From the NCBI GenBank assembly GCA_945643635.1, contig CALZFC010000005.1, positions 4,697,501 through 4,761,500 on the forward strand: a stretch of DNA of 64,000 nucleotides, written 5' to 3'. A program made the translations under genes and the position numbers. Of this stretch, positions 1 to 11,146 are shown piece by piece (position 1 is the stretch's first letter; each line of letters opens with the position of its first letter). The stretch comes from Allodiplogaster sudhausi (Eukaryota; Nematoda; Chromadorea; Rhabditida; Diplogasteridae). Below the pieces are notes generated by a model, which saw only the letters and a program-made list of their open reading frames with translations, ran no database searches and was not told the origin of the DNA.

Positions 1-1052
1 TAATGAGTCTCTTTATTGTCGCAAAGACAGTAGAAGATTGTTACCGTAATGGAAGAAAGAGACTGGGAAACAGAGAGCAAGAGAGAAGAGGGAGCGAGAG
101 GAGCAGAGAAGGAGACAGAAGAGGGAGCGAGAGGAGCAGAGAAGGGCACTCCCGCCGCAACAGCCGGTCTTTGCTGTTCCGCCTGGTTATGCTCGTGCCT
201 TGGGGCGGTGCCGTGCATCGCGTAACTGAGAGGCCTCCTGTAATTGTACCATTCACTCTCTTCATTCCCTCTTCTCCTGGACTGAATTATAAAAGCACTC
301 CAATGACTTATCCAGCCGGAGCGTGCAGCTTCTTCGTCATCATTTATGTTTGCTTTCAACCCAAATGAACGGCAGAAACGATTACCCATTTAAACTTTCC
401 TTTTCTTTCTTTTTGCTTTCCTTCCCTTTTCCGATTCTCTCTGATTTCTCTAACTCGCGCTCTCTCTCTCTTTCTCACTTTCCGTTTTGCCCTCTCGTCC
501 CCCTCCTCCATCAATCTTACTCTCCCCAACTTGTATCGTATCCTTTCTTCCTTTCTCCGGCACCCTCCGCCAGGCGTGTTTTTTTCTCGTCCTCTAAGTG
601 AAAAAAGTGTGTTAGCCGGGCAGGAAGGTGCAAGCAAAGGAGACAAGGAACGGACGGGTTCATTCGGGAGGATGCCCAGTCACGACCTGTGGCGGACAAA
701 GAGGAGGGGGGGGGGGGGGTGACGAGGGTGAGAGCGAGAAGGGGAGAGAGAGAGAGAGTAGAAGAGAGTGAGAGAGCACAACGCGAAAAAAATTCGTGGA
801 AAGAGAAACGAAGGGGAAATAAATGCTGATGATCCAACTGAAATGACGCCGTTGATTGGGAAGCAAAGTGAATGGTGGACCTGAGGGACCAGAGAGAGAC
901 TCAGAAATGGGCAGCCTCCTCATTCCAATGAATACATGGAACGCGAACAGACTGACTCGTTTATGCGCGAAGTGGAGGCTCTTTAAGAAAGTGGGTCTGC
1001 CTCCGACCTTCCCTGTACTTAGCCTTATACACTTAGACGATGGAATGCACAG
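1..1052. other. Low-complexity spacer, no supported gene
   Basis: This stretch lies downstream of the AlaRS stop codon on the minus strand. It consists of purine-rich and pyrimidine-rich tracts (GA-rich at 60-145, CT-rich at 400-600, G-run at 700-720, GA-rich at 725-780). The open frames here are short, repetitive and lack splice-flanked conserved segments, so I call no gene. Confidence 0.6.
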
Positions 1053-1334
1053 CTATAGATCATCTAAAGGCAAGGATTTGAACAGTTCGCAAACCCTGGC
1101 TTGAGAACGGAGCTTCTCGTATTCTTCGAGTTCGAGAGGGAGGGAGAGGGGAGTCGCCCACAACTCCACGATATCAGGCGAGATTCCCTTCTCGTTGTGC
1201 AGTCTCCAGAGTTCTTCCCCTCAACCAGATACTCCTTATCTTTCACCTCTCACTCCACTTCTCAACCGCACAATGACACTTCTTCTCGATCAAGACATTC
1301 ATCTTCCACTCGAGACCAACTTCTCCTTCCAATA

Positions 1335-1370
<36 letters not shown>

Positions 1371-1513
1371 CCTCTGGCTTCTCATGCAAGGAAAGATGCT
1401 GCAGGTTCGCGTTGCTACATTCTTCTACCTTATCAGAAGAGAACATCTAGCTCTGACCATGAGAAGCATCAAGCATACATGTAGTAGGCGAGTCTGGTAG
1501 AGAGGAGAGCGAC

Positions 1514-1555
<42 letters not shown>

Positions 1556-1831
1556 AGAAAGAATGGAGAGCAAAAAGAGATGCGATGACTTGAAGACCAC
1601 GCAGAAGTCGGAAAGGAATGCCAACCAGAGATGCAACGAGGGTCGGTTGGAAGTCCTGCGACAAGTCGATTGAACTCTGCCCGGCCTCGGTCAAACAAAC
1701 GCCAGAATTTGGTCTCCTCTTCCATAAGGATGGAATTGATCGTTGATTCGCTGGATACCAAATCGGGATAGGCATCGGACTGAATGAGAAATAGAGATAA
1801 GGAAAGTGAGACAGAGAGGGAGACAGAGAGG

Positions 1832-1865
<34 letters not shown>

Positions 1866-4315
1866 GGGGGGGAAGACGGACGAGAGATTCGATGACGGGA
1901 GAAACGAGAGTGGAAAGTGAACAGCGCTGAGCTCCGAGCACGGACACCGCCTGGAATGCCATGCGACGAAGAATCTTCCGCAGGACAAAGCTGCAAATAA
2001 TAACTTCTCATAACTGTCCAAGTTGTTCCCCTTTGAATCTCTCCCCTTGCTGACCCTGTCTCGACTCCAGCCGGCCTGGCTCCGTCACTCACTGCCACCA
2101 CAGCAGTGCGCATGTGATCTGCCACGATTCGGAATGCCGTGTCAACTAATCCCACATCTAGGCTACCGACTCGACCCTTATAGACGTAGCCATTCGAAAT
2201 CTGAATAAAGAGAAGCGAAAAGAAAGAAGCACGCGACACATTCTCACGCTCTTCTATGACAAGCAAGTTGCCGCTGCTTCTTTCAGCCTTTTTTTTTGTC
2301 CTTTCTTATTCGGCGAAGATGAGAGCCATGGCTGATTGCCATTCTCACGGCTCCTCTCTCAGATGACGTCTCTCTCTTACTCATCCTCTGATTCCCCCTC
2401 CCCCCCCCTCTGATTTGAATGAAAGACCCACCTTGGCAATGCTGTTCAAAACAGGCTGGAATGAGTCGATGTCAAAGTTGGAGTGTACTCCCTGAATAAC
2501 GGCGGCGAGTCTCTCCAGCCCCGCCCCCGTGTCCACGTGCATCTTCTCTTGCATCCGAACACTTCCGTCTTCTTCTCTCAAACACTCTTTCTTATCAGTC
2601 CATTCAGAAGAGAGTCTCATCATTTTCATTCCGTTCAACGGCTGTTCAATAAATATAAAATGTGCGCGAGAGATTTCACCGATGTTAGAAAGAATGAATT
2701 GCCGGAAGACAAGACATGAAAGGTCACCACGGACGAGCATGCAAAGTAAGAGAGTGGAGAATAAGAGATTGTGGAGAGAGAAGAGAAAGCGAGATGTGGG
2801 AGAGAGATGAGATAAGGAGAGTGTGTAAGAGGGTTGAGAGAGGAAGACGAAGAAACGAGACAGAGAGTGGAACAGGCCTTATCTGCAATGTCACCTACAA
2901 ACCAGATGGTTATCTGGAGAGATCTGCCCTCGGGAATACACCTGGCAGTCAAAATACACGGCAGAGGAATTTCGAAGACCAGAAGAAATGTGGTTGGTTG
3001 GCATAGCATAAAATTTTACAAAAGGGGGTGCCCCAAACCTCGAGGAAGGATGAGTGAGGGGACGGCGGACACCGTTAATTCATGTAAAATACTACTAATA
3101 TGTTTATATTCCGCTTACGCTTGAATTGTAGACCGTTTAACAAAGAAGTATGACTTTAACTTTGTCTAGGCAATCTATGCTGGTTGGGAATGAGAACTGG
3201 CGGTAGGGAGAGTAACCTGACAGAATTGGTGAAAACAATGTTCCAGAGTTCAACGATGGAGTCATCCCGATTGACAAGGGCCGTGGAATCACGAGGGACA
3301 TCAGAACGGTCCAAGTGGATCTCAGTTGACGGCCCGCATGGACCAGTCGGACCCATCTCCCAGAAGTTCTCGGCCACGAAGGGCAGAACACGACTGGGGG
3401 GCACTCTGCAAACACAACTCCTCTTGGCCTTCTCACAAGATTAAAGATATGCTTGTTTGTTTTCTGTCTGTCTGTTCACAAGGTTGTCCTGATTTGCTGT
3501 CTTCTATCAACCAGAAGATGCAAGATAAGGAAAAGAGCGCAGAAACACATCGGGCAACTCATTATTATCTCTCTTCACAACTCATGGCCAAGGTGTCAGG
3601 GGTCAGTGATGAATAAATGGGGGAAGGATAGACACGCCGTCTGCCCCGCCGCACTAGCGTTCTCCTTCAAATAAACAGAGGCCACAGTTGAATGGGAATT
3701 CATAAAAGAGACAAGTCTTCAGCAGCCCGTGCCTTGATGTAGATGGTCGGTTTTCAGTACGCCACTTCGTGTTTATTCCCTCCCTTCTAATCATCAGGGG
3801 CTCTATATATTGATGAATACCGCAACAATATTTAGTTTGATTCCAGCCCTTCTTTCATCAACAAATTTTTCAATTGTTCTTCTTACACCAACAAATTATG
3901 TACAAAAAAGAAAAGTTAGTTGATACCCGAGATCAATCCAAATGTTGCGTGTTTCCTCATCGCTTGGGACCTTCCATTCCCGACAGCCTCCAAAGTAAGT
4001 GAGATAAAGGCGGCTGGGAGAGATTCCCAGAACCTCAGTGATGTACTTCCACGCGAATTGGCAGGCCGCTCTCTGCAGTGTTCAGTTGATCCTTGCATAT
4101 CACTCAAGCCTCCCAAAATGCAAGCTCTGTTTTTCGCGGCTTGTCTGTTGCGACTGATAAAAGTGACAAGTCTAATAGATAAAGCAGTTTATGACTGCCG
4201 GCTCCCTCTCCTGCCCCGAATGCCAAAGGAAGGCGCCATGGCCAGTGCGCCAGATAGGATGAAGGCTTTGGAAATGGCTGAAGAGAGCAAAAGACAACAC
4301 AAATCAGCAAGAGAG

Positions 4316-4373
<58 letters not shown>

Positions 4374-6628
4374 TTAACAGGATCGTTGAAGACGCCCACA
4401 TATTGACAAAAGCGAACGGCGCCTCTAGGGTAATCTTCAGGGGAATGAAGCGGGAAAGTGACGGGAGGGGGGGGGGATGAGCAGCACAACGGGCACCAAT
4501 CACGATATATTTACCCCTCTACCATATAATGCTGAACTCCTCATTATGAAGTTTAGGGAAACTAATCACAAAAACAGGCTCAATAATACAACTTGGTGAG
4601 GATCTAATCAATTGTAATACACATAATATAGAGAATTTGCTTACTAGAAGAGGGTACAAAGTCACAAAAAGTGGTGAAGCAGTGTGACCCACCCGGAAAA
4701 TTTTGTTTGTTTCTCTACCCGATGACAGGCATTACTAAGCGTTGGGGGTGCTGATAGTTTTTACACATACTTTTGCTTTTTTTTCTGGAATGTCCTTCTG
4801 CAAACGAACGCGACGGGCACTTTGCCTAAAACAATTATTAGTAAGGATGCCATTGAGATATTTTTTCGAATGTCAATTGAGGGCAGCAGGATATAAAAAA
4901 GGTACAGACTATTTTACAGACCCACCCTTCCTCGGATCCATACCCCACATAGATTTTGACGTACAATTTTGTAATTTTACCCACTTTGCTTCGCGAGCAC
5001 CAAACCATCTATACCACCCCATTTTCACAAGCAGTATACTGCGGCATAGTTTAAAAGCCGGCTGCTTAGTCAAATTTTCAATCAACCAGGTAGGTTTAAT
5101 AAAATCGAAAAATCGAGCGTAAGAGACATCGAACATATTAGCATTATTTAAAAATGAATTAACTGTGTCCGCCGATACCTCACTCATCCTTCCTCGGGTT
5201 TTGGGCGCACCAGTTTAAGCTATTGTTCGTAAGTTTCTTTCCTTTGCCTTGTTCTATGGTTATTATATCATTGTCCGATGCCAGGTTGTCCAAGAACTGA
5301 AAACCATAAAACCCTCAAGGAATCATTTATTCCATTAATGAAAAAAAGTTTTGGAATATCACTTGGAAACCGCGTCACTCTTCAATTAACTGCTAATCAT
5401 GGACACACCCTCATCTAAAAATGCTCCATTCGGGATTACAAAGAAGGGATGATTGATTATGGTTAGATGTGATGAGAATCTAGAAGACCAAACCTTAGAA
5501 TAAGAGTCGTTGAATGACCAGTTGCCAAGCATCTCGAAGAAGGAGAGGTGGTGCAAGTCCCTGCCCACACCATCGAGGTCATTGTGCTTCCCTCCTGCGC
5601 GGATGCACTTCTGGTGTGAGACAACGCGAGGGGGCCATCTACTGCTTGGCTCTGTGCCTTCCAGAATTCCTTTGAACTGCAAAAGAACATAACGTTAATA
5701 CCCGATTATTCTTTTCTTGCCTCTAATTAAGTTTTTACGCTAACTGTACTTCTTTTCAGAAGAATTTTGATTTCACTGAATCCTCATCAAGTGCAACATA
5801 TTTTGGACGTAATTTTTTATTACTTTTTTCAGGTTCCATTCCTTTCTTACAGTTAACATCTCGCTGTTACCCGTGTGTTATTTAAACAATGCTCAATCGC
5901 TTAAATATCGTTCGAAAAGGTCCGCCACCACAAATTAAGAATATTAGCCTCTTTCGCCTTAAAATATACCAAGTCAGGCGATTACGGGCGTTTTCGTTCA
6001 ATTTTCGGCAGGTGTTCCTCAGTTTATCAGGCCTATTTCTCGGACGGTCCGTGGCAAAAGAGAGACCTATCTAAATACTGGCTGTTACAAGAGTGTAGGC
6101 CGGTAAAGCAAAAATCTTCTGATCCGGACTTGCGACTATAATAGAATGAAAGGTAAGCGCTTTTTTATAGCAACTATACTTTCATCATTTCTTTTTTTAG
6201 TGATCAATACGTACAGGATGGTATCTCAAGGGATCAGTCTTTTTTTTCTGCAAAAGCAGTTACGAAGCTCTCTGGTTCTGGTAGTATTATTTTACAATAG
6301 CTTGTAAGTACAATTACAAGATTATAAGAGATTTGTAGTGAATTGTCGTTTATCAAATAAAAGGATAACGAATGCCAGCAATTGAAAAAATAAATTTGAG
6401 GTAGTCCCAGAAACAAAAGAATTTCCAGAAGAACAAAAATAATGCTGATTGAACCTGATTCATTCCCGCATTTGTGAACAGAAGAGAAGAGTCGGCTGCC
6501 GAAGGAATAACAGAAGATGACGGGACGTGAACATGGCCTTCTTGCTCGAAATATTTGATGAAAGAGCGACGAATTTGGCTAGTAGAAAGTGCTGCTACTT
6601 GCTTCCGTTGAATAGAAGTAACCCGCAT
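1053..6628 (-). CDS. AARS2: Mitochondrial-type alanyl-tRNA synthetase, short form (470 aa)
   Basis: The enzyme charges tRNA-Ala with alanine, most likely in mitochondria. Nine exons read on the minus strand: 6628-6455, 5676-5494, 4072-3927, 3405-3217, 2576-2432, 2200-2055, 1990-1882, 1779-1626 and 1219-1053. They join to 1413 nt without a frame break. Visible class II AlaRS landmarks are [68 protein letters not shown] and [15 protein letters not shown]. The tRNA-recognition region follows ([28 protein letters not shown]) and the reading frame then ends at SLPLDDL. Family members usually continue with an editing domain and a C-Ala domain; both are absent. The N-terminus has a short basic lead ([10 protein letters not shown]) that could be a targeting peptide. 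It starts 223 bp from the divergent TRIC gene. Splice sites are my reading; the family assignment is secure. Confidence 0.93.
3022..3120 (+). repeat. Left copy of an interspersed repeat inverted in AlaRS introns
   Basis: The segment beginning GGGTGCCCC and containing GAGGAAGGATGAGTGAGG and GCGGACACCGTTAATTCAT recurs in inverted orientation at 5095-5215 with roughly 80 percent identity by eye. Both copies lie in introns of the AlaRS gene, outside its exons. It is probably a small transposon-derived repeat; no open frame or target duplication was identified. Confidence 0.75.
4314..4371 (+). repeat. (GA)n microsatellite in AlaRS intron
   Basis: An almost pure run of about 28 GA dinucleotides lies in the intron between AlaRS exons 2 and 3. 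On the sense (minus) strand this is a polypyrimidine (CT)n tract. Similar sense-strand (CT)n tracts fill many introns of this window. Confidence 0.95.
5095..5215 (-). repeat. Right copy of the AlaRS-intron inverted repeat
   Basis: Read on the minus strand, this matches the copy at 3022-3120, including GAGGAAGGATGAGTGAGG and GCGGACACAGTTAATTCAT. It sits in the large intron between AlaRS exons 2 and 3 (4073-5493). The rest of that intron, about 4380-5090, shows no supported gene. Confidence 0.75.
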
Positions 6629-6851
6629 TCGACAGAAGCATTCAAATAAGCTTTAAAAAAATTCAGATAAACTAAAGAAAATTATAAAATGAATCTTATA
6701 TTTGGTGTCATCACGAAATTCGAAATACACCAAACTAACGGACTTTGATTTCTTATTTCGCCCTTTTCTAACTACACAACGTACACACTATATTCATCTT
6801 CGCGATCTCACTCGCCTCTGGCCAGATCTGGCTACAGTCTCTACTGTGTTC
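6629..6851. promoter_or_regulatory. Short divergent intergenic region (AlaRS / TRIC-1)
   Basis: Only 223 bp separates the AlaRS start codon on the minus strand from the TRIC start codon on the plus strand, so both promoters and 5' UTRs must share this AT-rich interval. I see no unambiguous core element. The call is positional inference only. Confidence 0.4.
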
Positions 6852-8229
6852 ATGTCGTTGGAAGATATCAATGCTGCTGGTCTCCAACTAAAAAGATTAA
6901 TCTCAGATGGGCTTGTCTATATAGATATCGCTCACTACATTTTGGTAGGTATGCTTTGGTCTCGGTAAGGATCCACTGGAAGAACATAGCTGTATCGTTG
7001 TTCAGTGTTGTTTAGATGTCCATGAGTGTAAGGGATGAATATGGAGTGCTATTTTCCCGTCGTTCTCCTATTGCCTGTTGGATCTCTACTACTCTCATCT
7101 TCTTTTCCGGGACTTTTCTCACAAATTTTCTGCTTGGCGATCCAGTTGTTGCTCCTTTCTTCAAAGTCCGTGATATCTCGGTGGTGGGTGATGTTGTTTG
7201 TATTTCCGATGGTTGAAGTTGTCTCTACCTCTTGTCCAATTTAGTCGACAGTGGTGTGGTATGCAGTGTTTTATTCGCCATTTGACGCAGTTCCTTCCAT
7301 TTGTGGTTTCTTTCCAATTCTTGTGATTCTTTCCATTCTCAAGGAGCTTCAAAGGACGCATAAGGTACTAGTAGTCCAAGTTGCTCCTCTCATTCTCTCT
7401 TCTCAGATATGCCTCGGAGTGTTGTCGGCTGTAAAACTATTCCCCGAAGACATATTGTTGCATGTTCTGATTGGCACGACGAAAGGAGCCGCTTCCGGAG
7501 TACTTCGAACAGCACAAGAAGTTAGTCTCTCTCTTTGTCTCTGCACTTGCACAATCGGTCACCGTTGAAGCAGGTCGATGTTGTAATGTGTTTTCTGTTC
7601 AGTTTGTGCATGGAACTTGGAGACCTGAAGGAAACGAAATCCTTCGACCATCGACAACTACAAAGGCAACCATTTTGTCAGCAGCAATCTTTCGATTGTT
7701 TTCATCTGCTAACCATGGAATCGCCTATCTGGTATTGTCACAAATATTTCTGGATTCCTAACACCATTTGTTCTTTTGTTATTCTTTCACTTTTTTTTGT
7801 TAAAATGTTGGAGTCTTCTTTGTAGCTTGTGGCCGTTCTTCTTGTTGGAGTGAAGCTTCTCTCTCTTTTTGCACTCACCAAGCAGCCATTTACTCTTTTT
7901 GAAACTAAGAGCGGGAATCTACTCTTTGGCACCTCCGACGAAGACGTGAGGCAAGAGCTAAATTCTTTTCTTTACGGGGTATCATCTCCCTCCTTTGTCT
8001 TGTTTATTTTCACAATATTTTTACGCTTTTTGCTATTCCTGGCTAACGTTAATGATGGTTTTAAATTTGATAAGCCTCTCTCAGTATTGTTTTTGAGAGA
8101 ACTTTATTACTTCACAGACGAAATGAAACTGATAAGGAGCTGAGGAAGCTGCCTCATGACTTCTCCTCCGATCCCAGAACAGGAACTCCGGTAGCCACGA
8201 GGGCAAGAAGGAGAAAGGCCAGACAATGA
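6852..8229 (+). CDS. TMEM38: TRIC-type intracellular monovalent cation channel, copy 1 (285 aa)
   Basis: TRIC channels are trimeric K+-permeable channels of the ER/SR membrane that balance charge during calcium release. Seven exons (6852-6944, 7016-7180 or 7183, 7245-7364, 7407-7520, 7603-7731, 7826-7950, 8118-8229) join to an intact frame. Family signatures are DIAHYIL, the CWISTTLIFFSG membrane segment, TVVWYAVFYSPFDAV, LKELQRTHK, the Gly-rich pore-helix segment LIGTTKGAASG and FVHGTWRPEGNEIL. The tail is short and basic (RARRRKARQ). Exon phases match copy 2 one for one. The join of exons 6 and 7 works in frame only if intron 6 begins with GC (GTGAG|gcaaga), giving a GC-AG intron. The start Met is in exon 1 shortly before DIAHYIL; compared with copy 2 the N-terminus is more diverged. 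Copy 1 and copy 2 are clear tandem duplicates. Confidence 0.92.
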
Positions 8230-8693
8230 GCCCGCCTCTCGCAGTGCAGTGATGCTGCCCCCCCCCCCCTCCGCACTCACATCCCTCCTCTCTCTGCCTT
8301 TCTCTCCCCCCACACACTCTGCTAAGCTTTAAGATATCCTCCCTTCCCGTGTCTCTCTTCTCTCTTGCTTCCTTGCCGATGTTTGCCCGTAGTATTCTTT
8401 CTACTACCGCATTTACCATCTCGATCGCTGTAGCATTTCTAGATGAATTGAGTAAGTTTAATTCGAGTTCTGTTAGATTTCGCTTAGATGAAGTGTTACA
8501 ATCAATACCCGTGGATAACAGCTGCCTGGTCTTTCTGGATGTATTGTGCCTGCTTTCCTCATCTTTACCACCGCCTCCCGCCTACGCCTTTCTTTAGCTT
8601 TTTTGTTGTCTGTTGCTCCTTTCATCCACTTTACACGTTCGCGCGATTGTATATTTCTAGTTAATAATAGTTGTGATACGAGTCAGATTAGGT
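8225..8693. other. Spacer between the tandem TRIC genes
   Basis: This 464-bp interval contains a C-run (8251-8270), pyrimidine-rich sequence and two overlapping short frames without conserved content. It presumably includes the 3' UTR of copy 1 and the promoter/5' UTR of copy 2. I see no additional gene. Confidence 0.5.
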
Positions 8694-10167
8694 ATGGATG
8701 TGCCAATGGACCAAGCGACCTTACTGGAGTATGGCGCCTGGGTGCATCGACTCAAGATGTACCCTTACTTTGACATCGCTCACTACATTCTGGTCAGTCG
8801 GTATATCCACCGCCTCTTTCATATTTCATCCGACCAATACAGCCGTGTGTACTTGGAAAGTGGCTGGTGTTCCTACTAGTTGTTGTAGGTGACATGCGAA
8901 GTTCGTGATGAGATGGCCTCCGCTGCGGGAGTCTTCTCCCGCAAGCACCCCCTCTCCTGCTGGCTCAGCACAATGATCCTCTGCTTCGCTGATGTTATGC
9001 TGGCTTCTTTCCTCCTTGGAGAACCACTCATCACTCCCTTCAAACGACACGATGACATCATTCTTGTTAGCCACATCCCTCCATTCTATTTACGTTTCAC
9101 TTCATTTATAATTTGGATATGTTGGGCTCACAGAACCTTTGAATGGAAACGAGGAGTTCGTTCCTCTCAGGCTACGCTAGTGTGGTACTTGGTCTTCTAC
9201 GCCCCGTTCGATGCGGTCTACAAACTGGCCAAGATCACTCCCGTTAAAGTCGTTTTGTGCGTTCTCAAGGAAATCAAACGAGCACACAAGGTTTTTTCCC
9301 TTTCCAGCTAACTTTTTTTTGATGATGCTTGTGGCTTTGTTAATGGGCCAAGAAACCAGGGTGCGTTATTTTCCCGGAGCAGCAAAGATTCCGAAAATTC
9401 GCTGGTTACTTTTAGGTGTCACAAGGAGTGTCGCATGCTGCAAAGTTGTATCCTAATTCGTATCTGGTGCAAGTTTTGGTCGGAACTGGGAAAGGAGCCG
9501 GTGCGGGCATCGTTCGGCCCATTGAACAGGTTGTCTGTCTTTTTATTTCTTCAAGCATTTATCATAGTTATTGGTTTAGCTCTGTGTGTCGTAGGATAAA
9601 GTAAGTAAAGAGAAAAAGTTTAGTTTGTCCGCGGGGTGTGGCTGCCTTCCCACAACGAACTTCTGCACCCTTCTCTCTACACCAAAGTCTGCCTCATCGC
9701 TTCGACTCTCCTGGTCCTCGAGGCCAACTCCACTTACATCAGTGCCCCCCACGATGTCGTCTATCTCGTATGCTATTTCGTTTTACGCCTTTTACTTCTC
9801 ATGATTGTTTCTATCTTCCCTCTATCCGTTGTACCGCAATCGAGTTTCAGGGTATGGTTGGCTTTCTGATCTACTTCAAACTGGCTTATCTACTTTTCCA
9901 CGTCTCTGAACCCTTCGCTCCGTTCGAGAACCTTTTCTGCGCTCTTCTTATGGGCGGCATTTGGGATGCACTTTCGAGGTTTTTTTTCCGCCCATTAATT
10001 TTGCCATGTCTTATTACTTTGTCGTAATTATCTATTACTTTGTCGTAATTGTCTTCTTCCATGGAGGTAATTAATGAATGATGTTTAGGGCAGTGGCGGC
10101 GAGTAGAGAGAGGAAGGCTGCAAGCAAGGAGAACAATTCTCTGCCCGGAGAGAAGAAGGACCAGTAG
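8694..10167 (+). CDS. TMEM38: TRIC-type intracellular monovalent cation channel, copy 2 (286 aa)
   Basis: This is the second of two adjacent TRIC genes. Exons are 8694-8792, 8889-9065, 9171-9290, 9416-9529, 9624-9767, 9851-9978 and 10089-10167, joining to 861 nt in frame. Motifs include KMYPYFDIAHYILV, the HPLSCWLSTMILCFADVM membrane segment, VWYLVFYAPFDAVYKLAK, LKEIKRAHK and VLVGTGKGAGAGIVRPIEQ, then GVWLPSHNELLHPS. It preserves the canonical KGAGAG motif better than copy 1 and so looks like the more conservative member. The C-terminus is short and charged (SKENNSLPGEKKDQ). Intron 6 contains a short direct repeat (TATTACTTTGTCGTAATT twice near 10010-10050). All introns are 80-130 nt. Family assignment is secure; which copy corresponds to which TRIC of other species cannot be told from sequence alone. 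Confidence 0.94.
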
Positions 10168-10605
10168 GCTTGTCAAAGTATTTGCCACTCGCTTTACATA
10201 GGTTGCTTTATTAAACTTGCTTTAGGATATGTTAGGAATATGTTTGATTTTATTATGCTTCTTGGAATTATGTTTTTACTTTGCCTCTACTTGAGTGTTT
10301 CTTAGATGAGCGATTGTCGCGGGATGCTCAAATGAATTCACAAATCACGTAACTTTCAACTGGTAATTTGTGTTTGGTATCTGAGCGCAGAACATGATAA
10401 AATTTGTATGTAATGAGATCGGTTTGAAGTAAGTAATGAACTCGGCAGAAACATTCGTTTATTCGGTATTCGTGATACATTTGTGGTTCATAAGGTTTGA
10501 TCGCCAGAAGCAGCGTTGGGATACGGTAGTGGGAATGCAGTACTGTCACACATTGATGGTGGTTAATGTAGTTTTAGAGCTTCATTCAGCTTGAGAGGGT
10601 TGAGG

Positions 10606-11092
10606 ATGGAACTCGAGAGCATTGATGTTGTGGAAGTGAACAATAAGAATGTCAACCGCCTGTGGCCGAGTATGCTACTCTCAATCAGGAAGGCGACATT
10701 GATTGCCATTGATCTCGTGAGTTGTTGATTAGTGACTGATGTGAATGGACAACCATTCTTGGTTGTGTTCTTCTTGCACAACTTTCCATGCCTCTGCAGG
10801 AACTATCCGGCCTTGGATGTCCCCGTGGGAGGCAGTCCCCTGGCCTTCCCGCCCGCTACGAATCCCTTCGCGAGGCTGCCTCTACCCGTTCTGTTCTCTC
10901 TCTCGGTGTGGCTCTCTTTGAACAACTACCTTCTAAGAAGAATAAACGACTTCGCTTTCACTGCCAGGTATTCCTATTTTGGTCAATTCAGAATCACACT
11001 CATCACACCTATCCTTTCTTGTTTTGTTTCTTCTTAGATTCTTTTCTACTTCCTGTCCTATCTCTTTCTCTGTCTCTCTCTCGGTCTCTCTG

Positions 11093-11146
<54 letters not shown>

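Noticed and set aside
3920..4480. 186-aa plus-strand open frame
   Set aside because: It is antisense to AlaRS exon 3 and runs through the (GA)n array.
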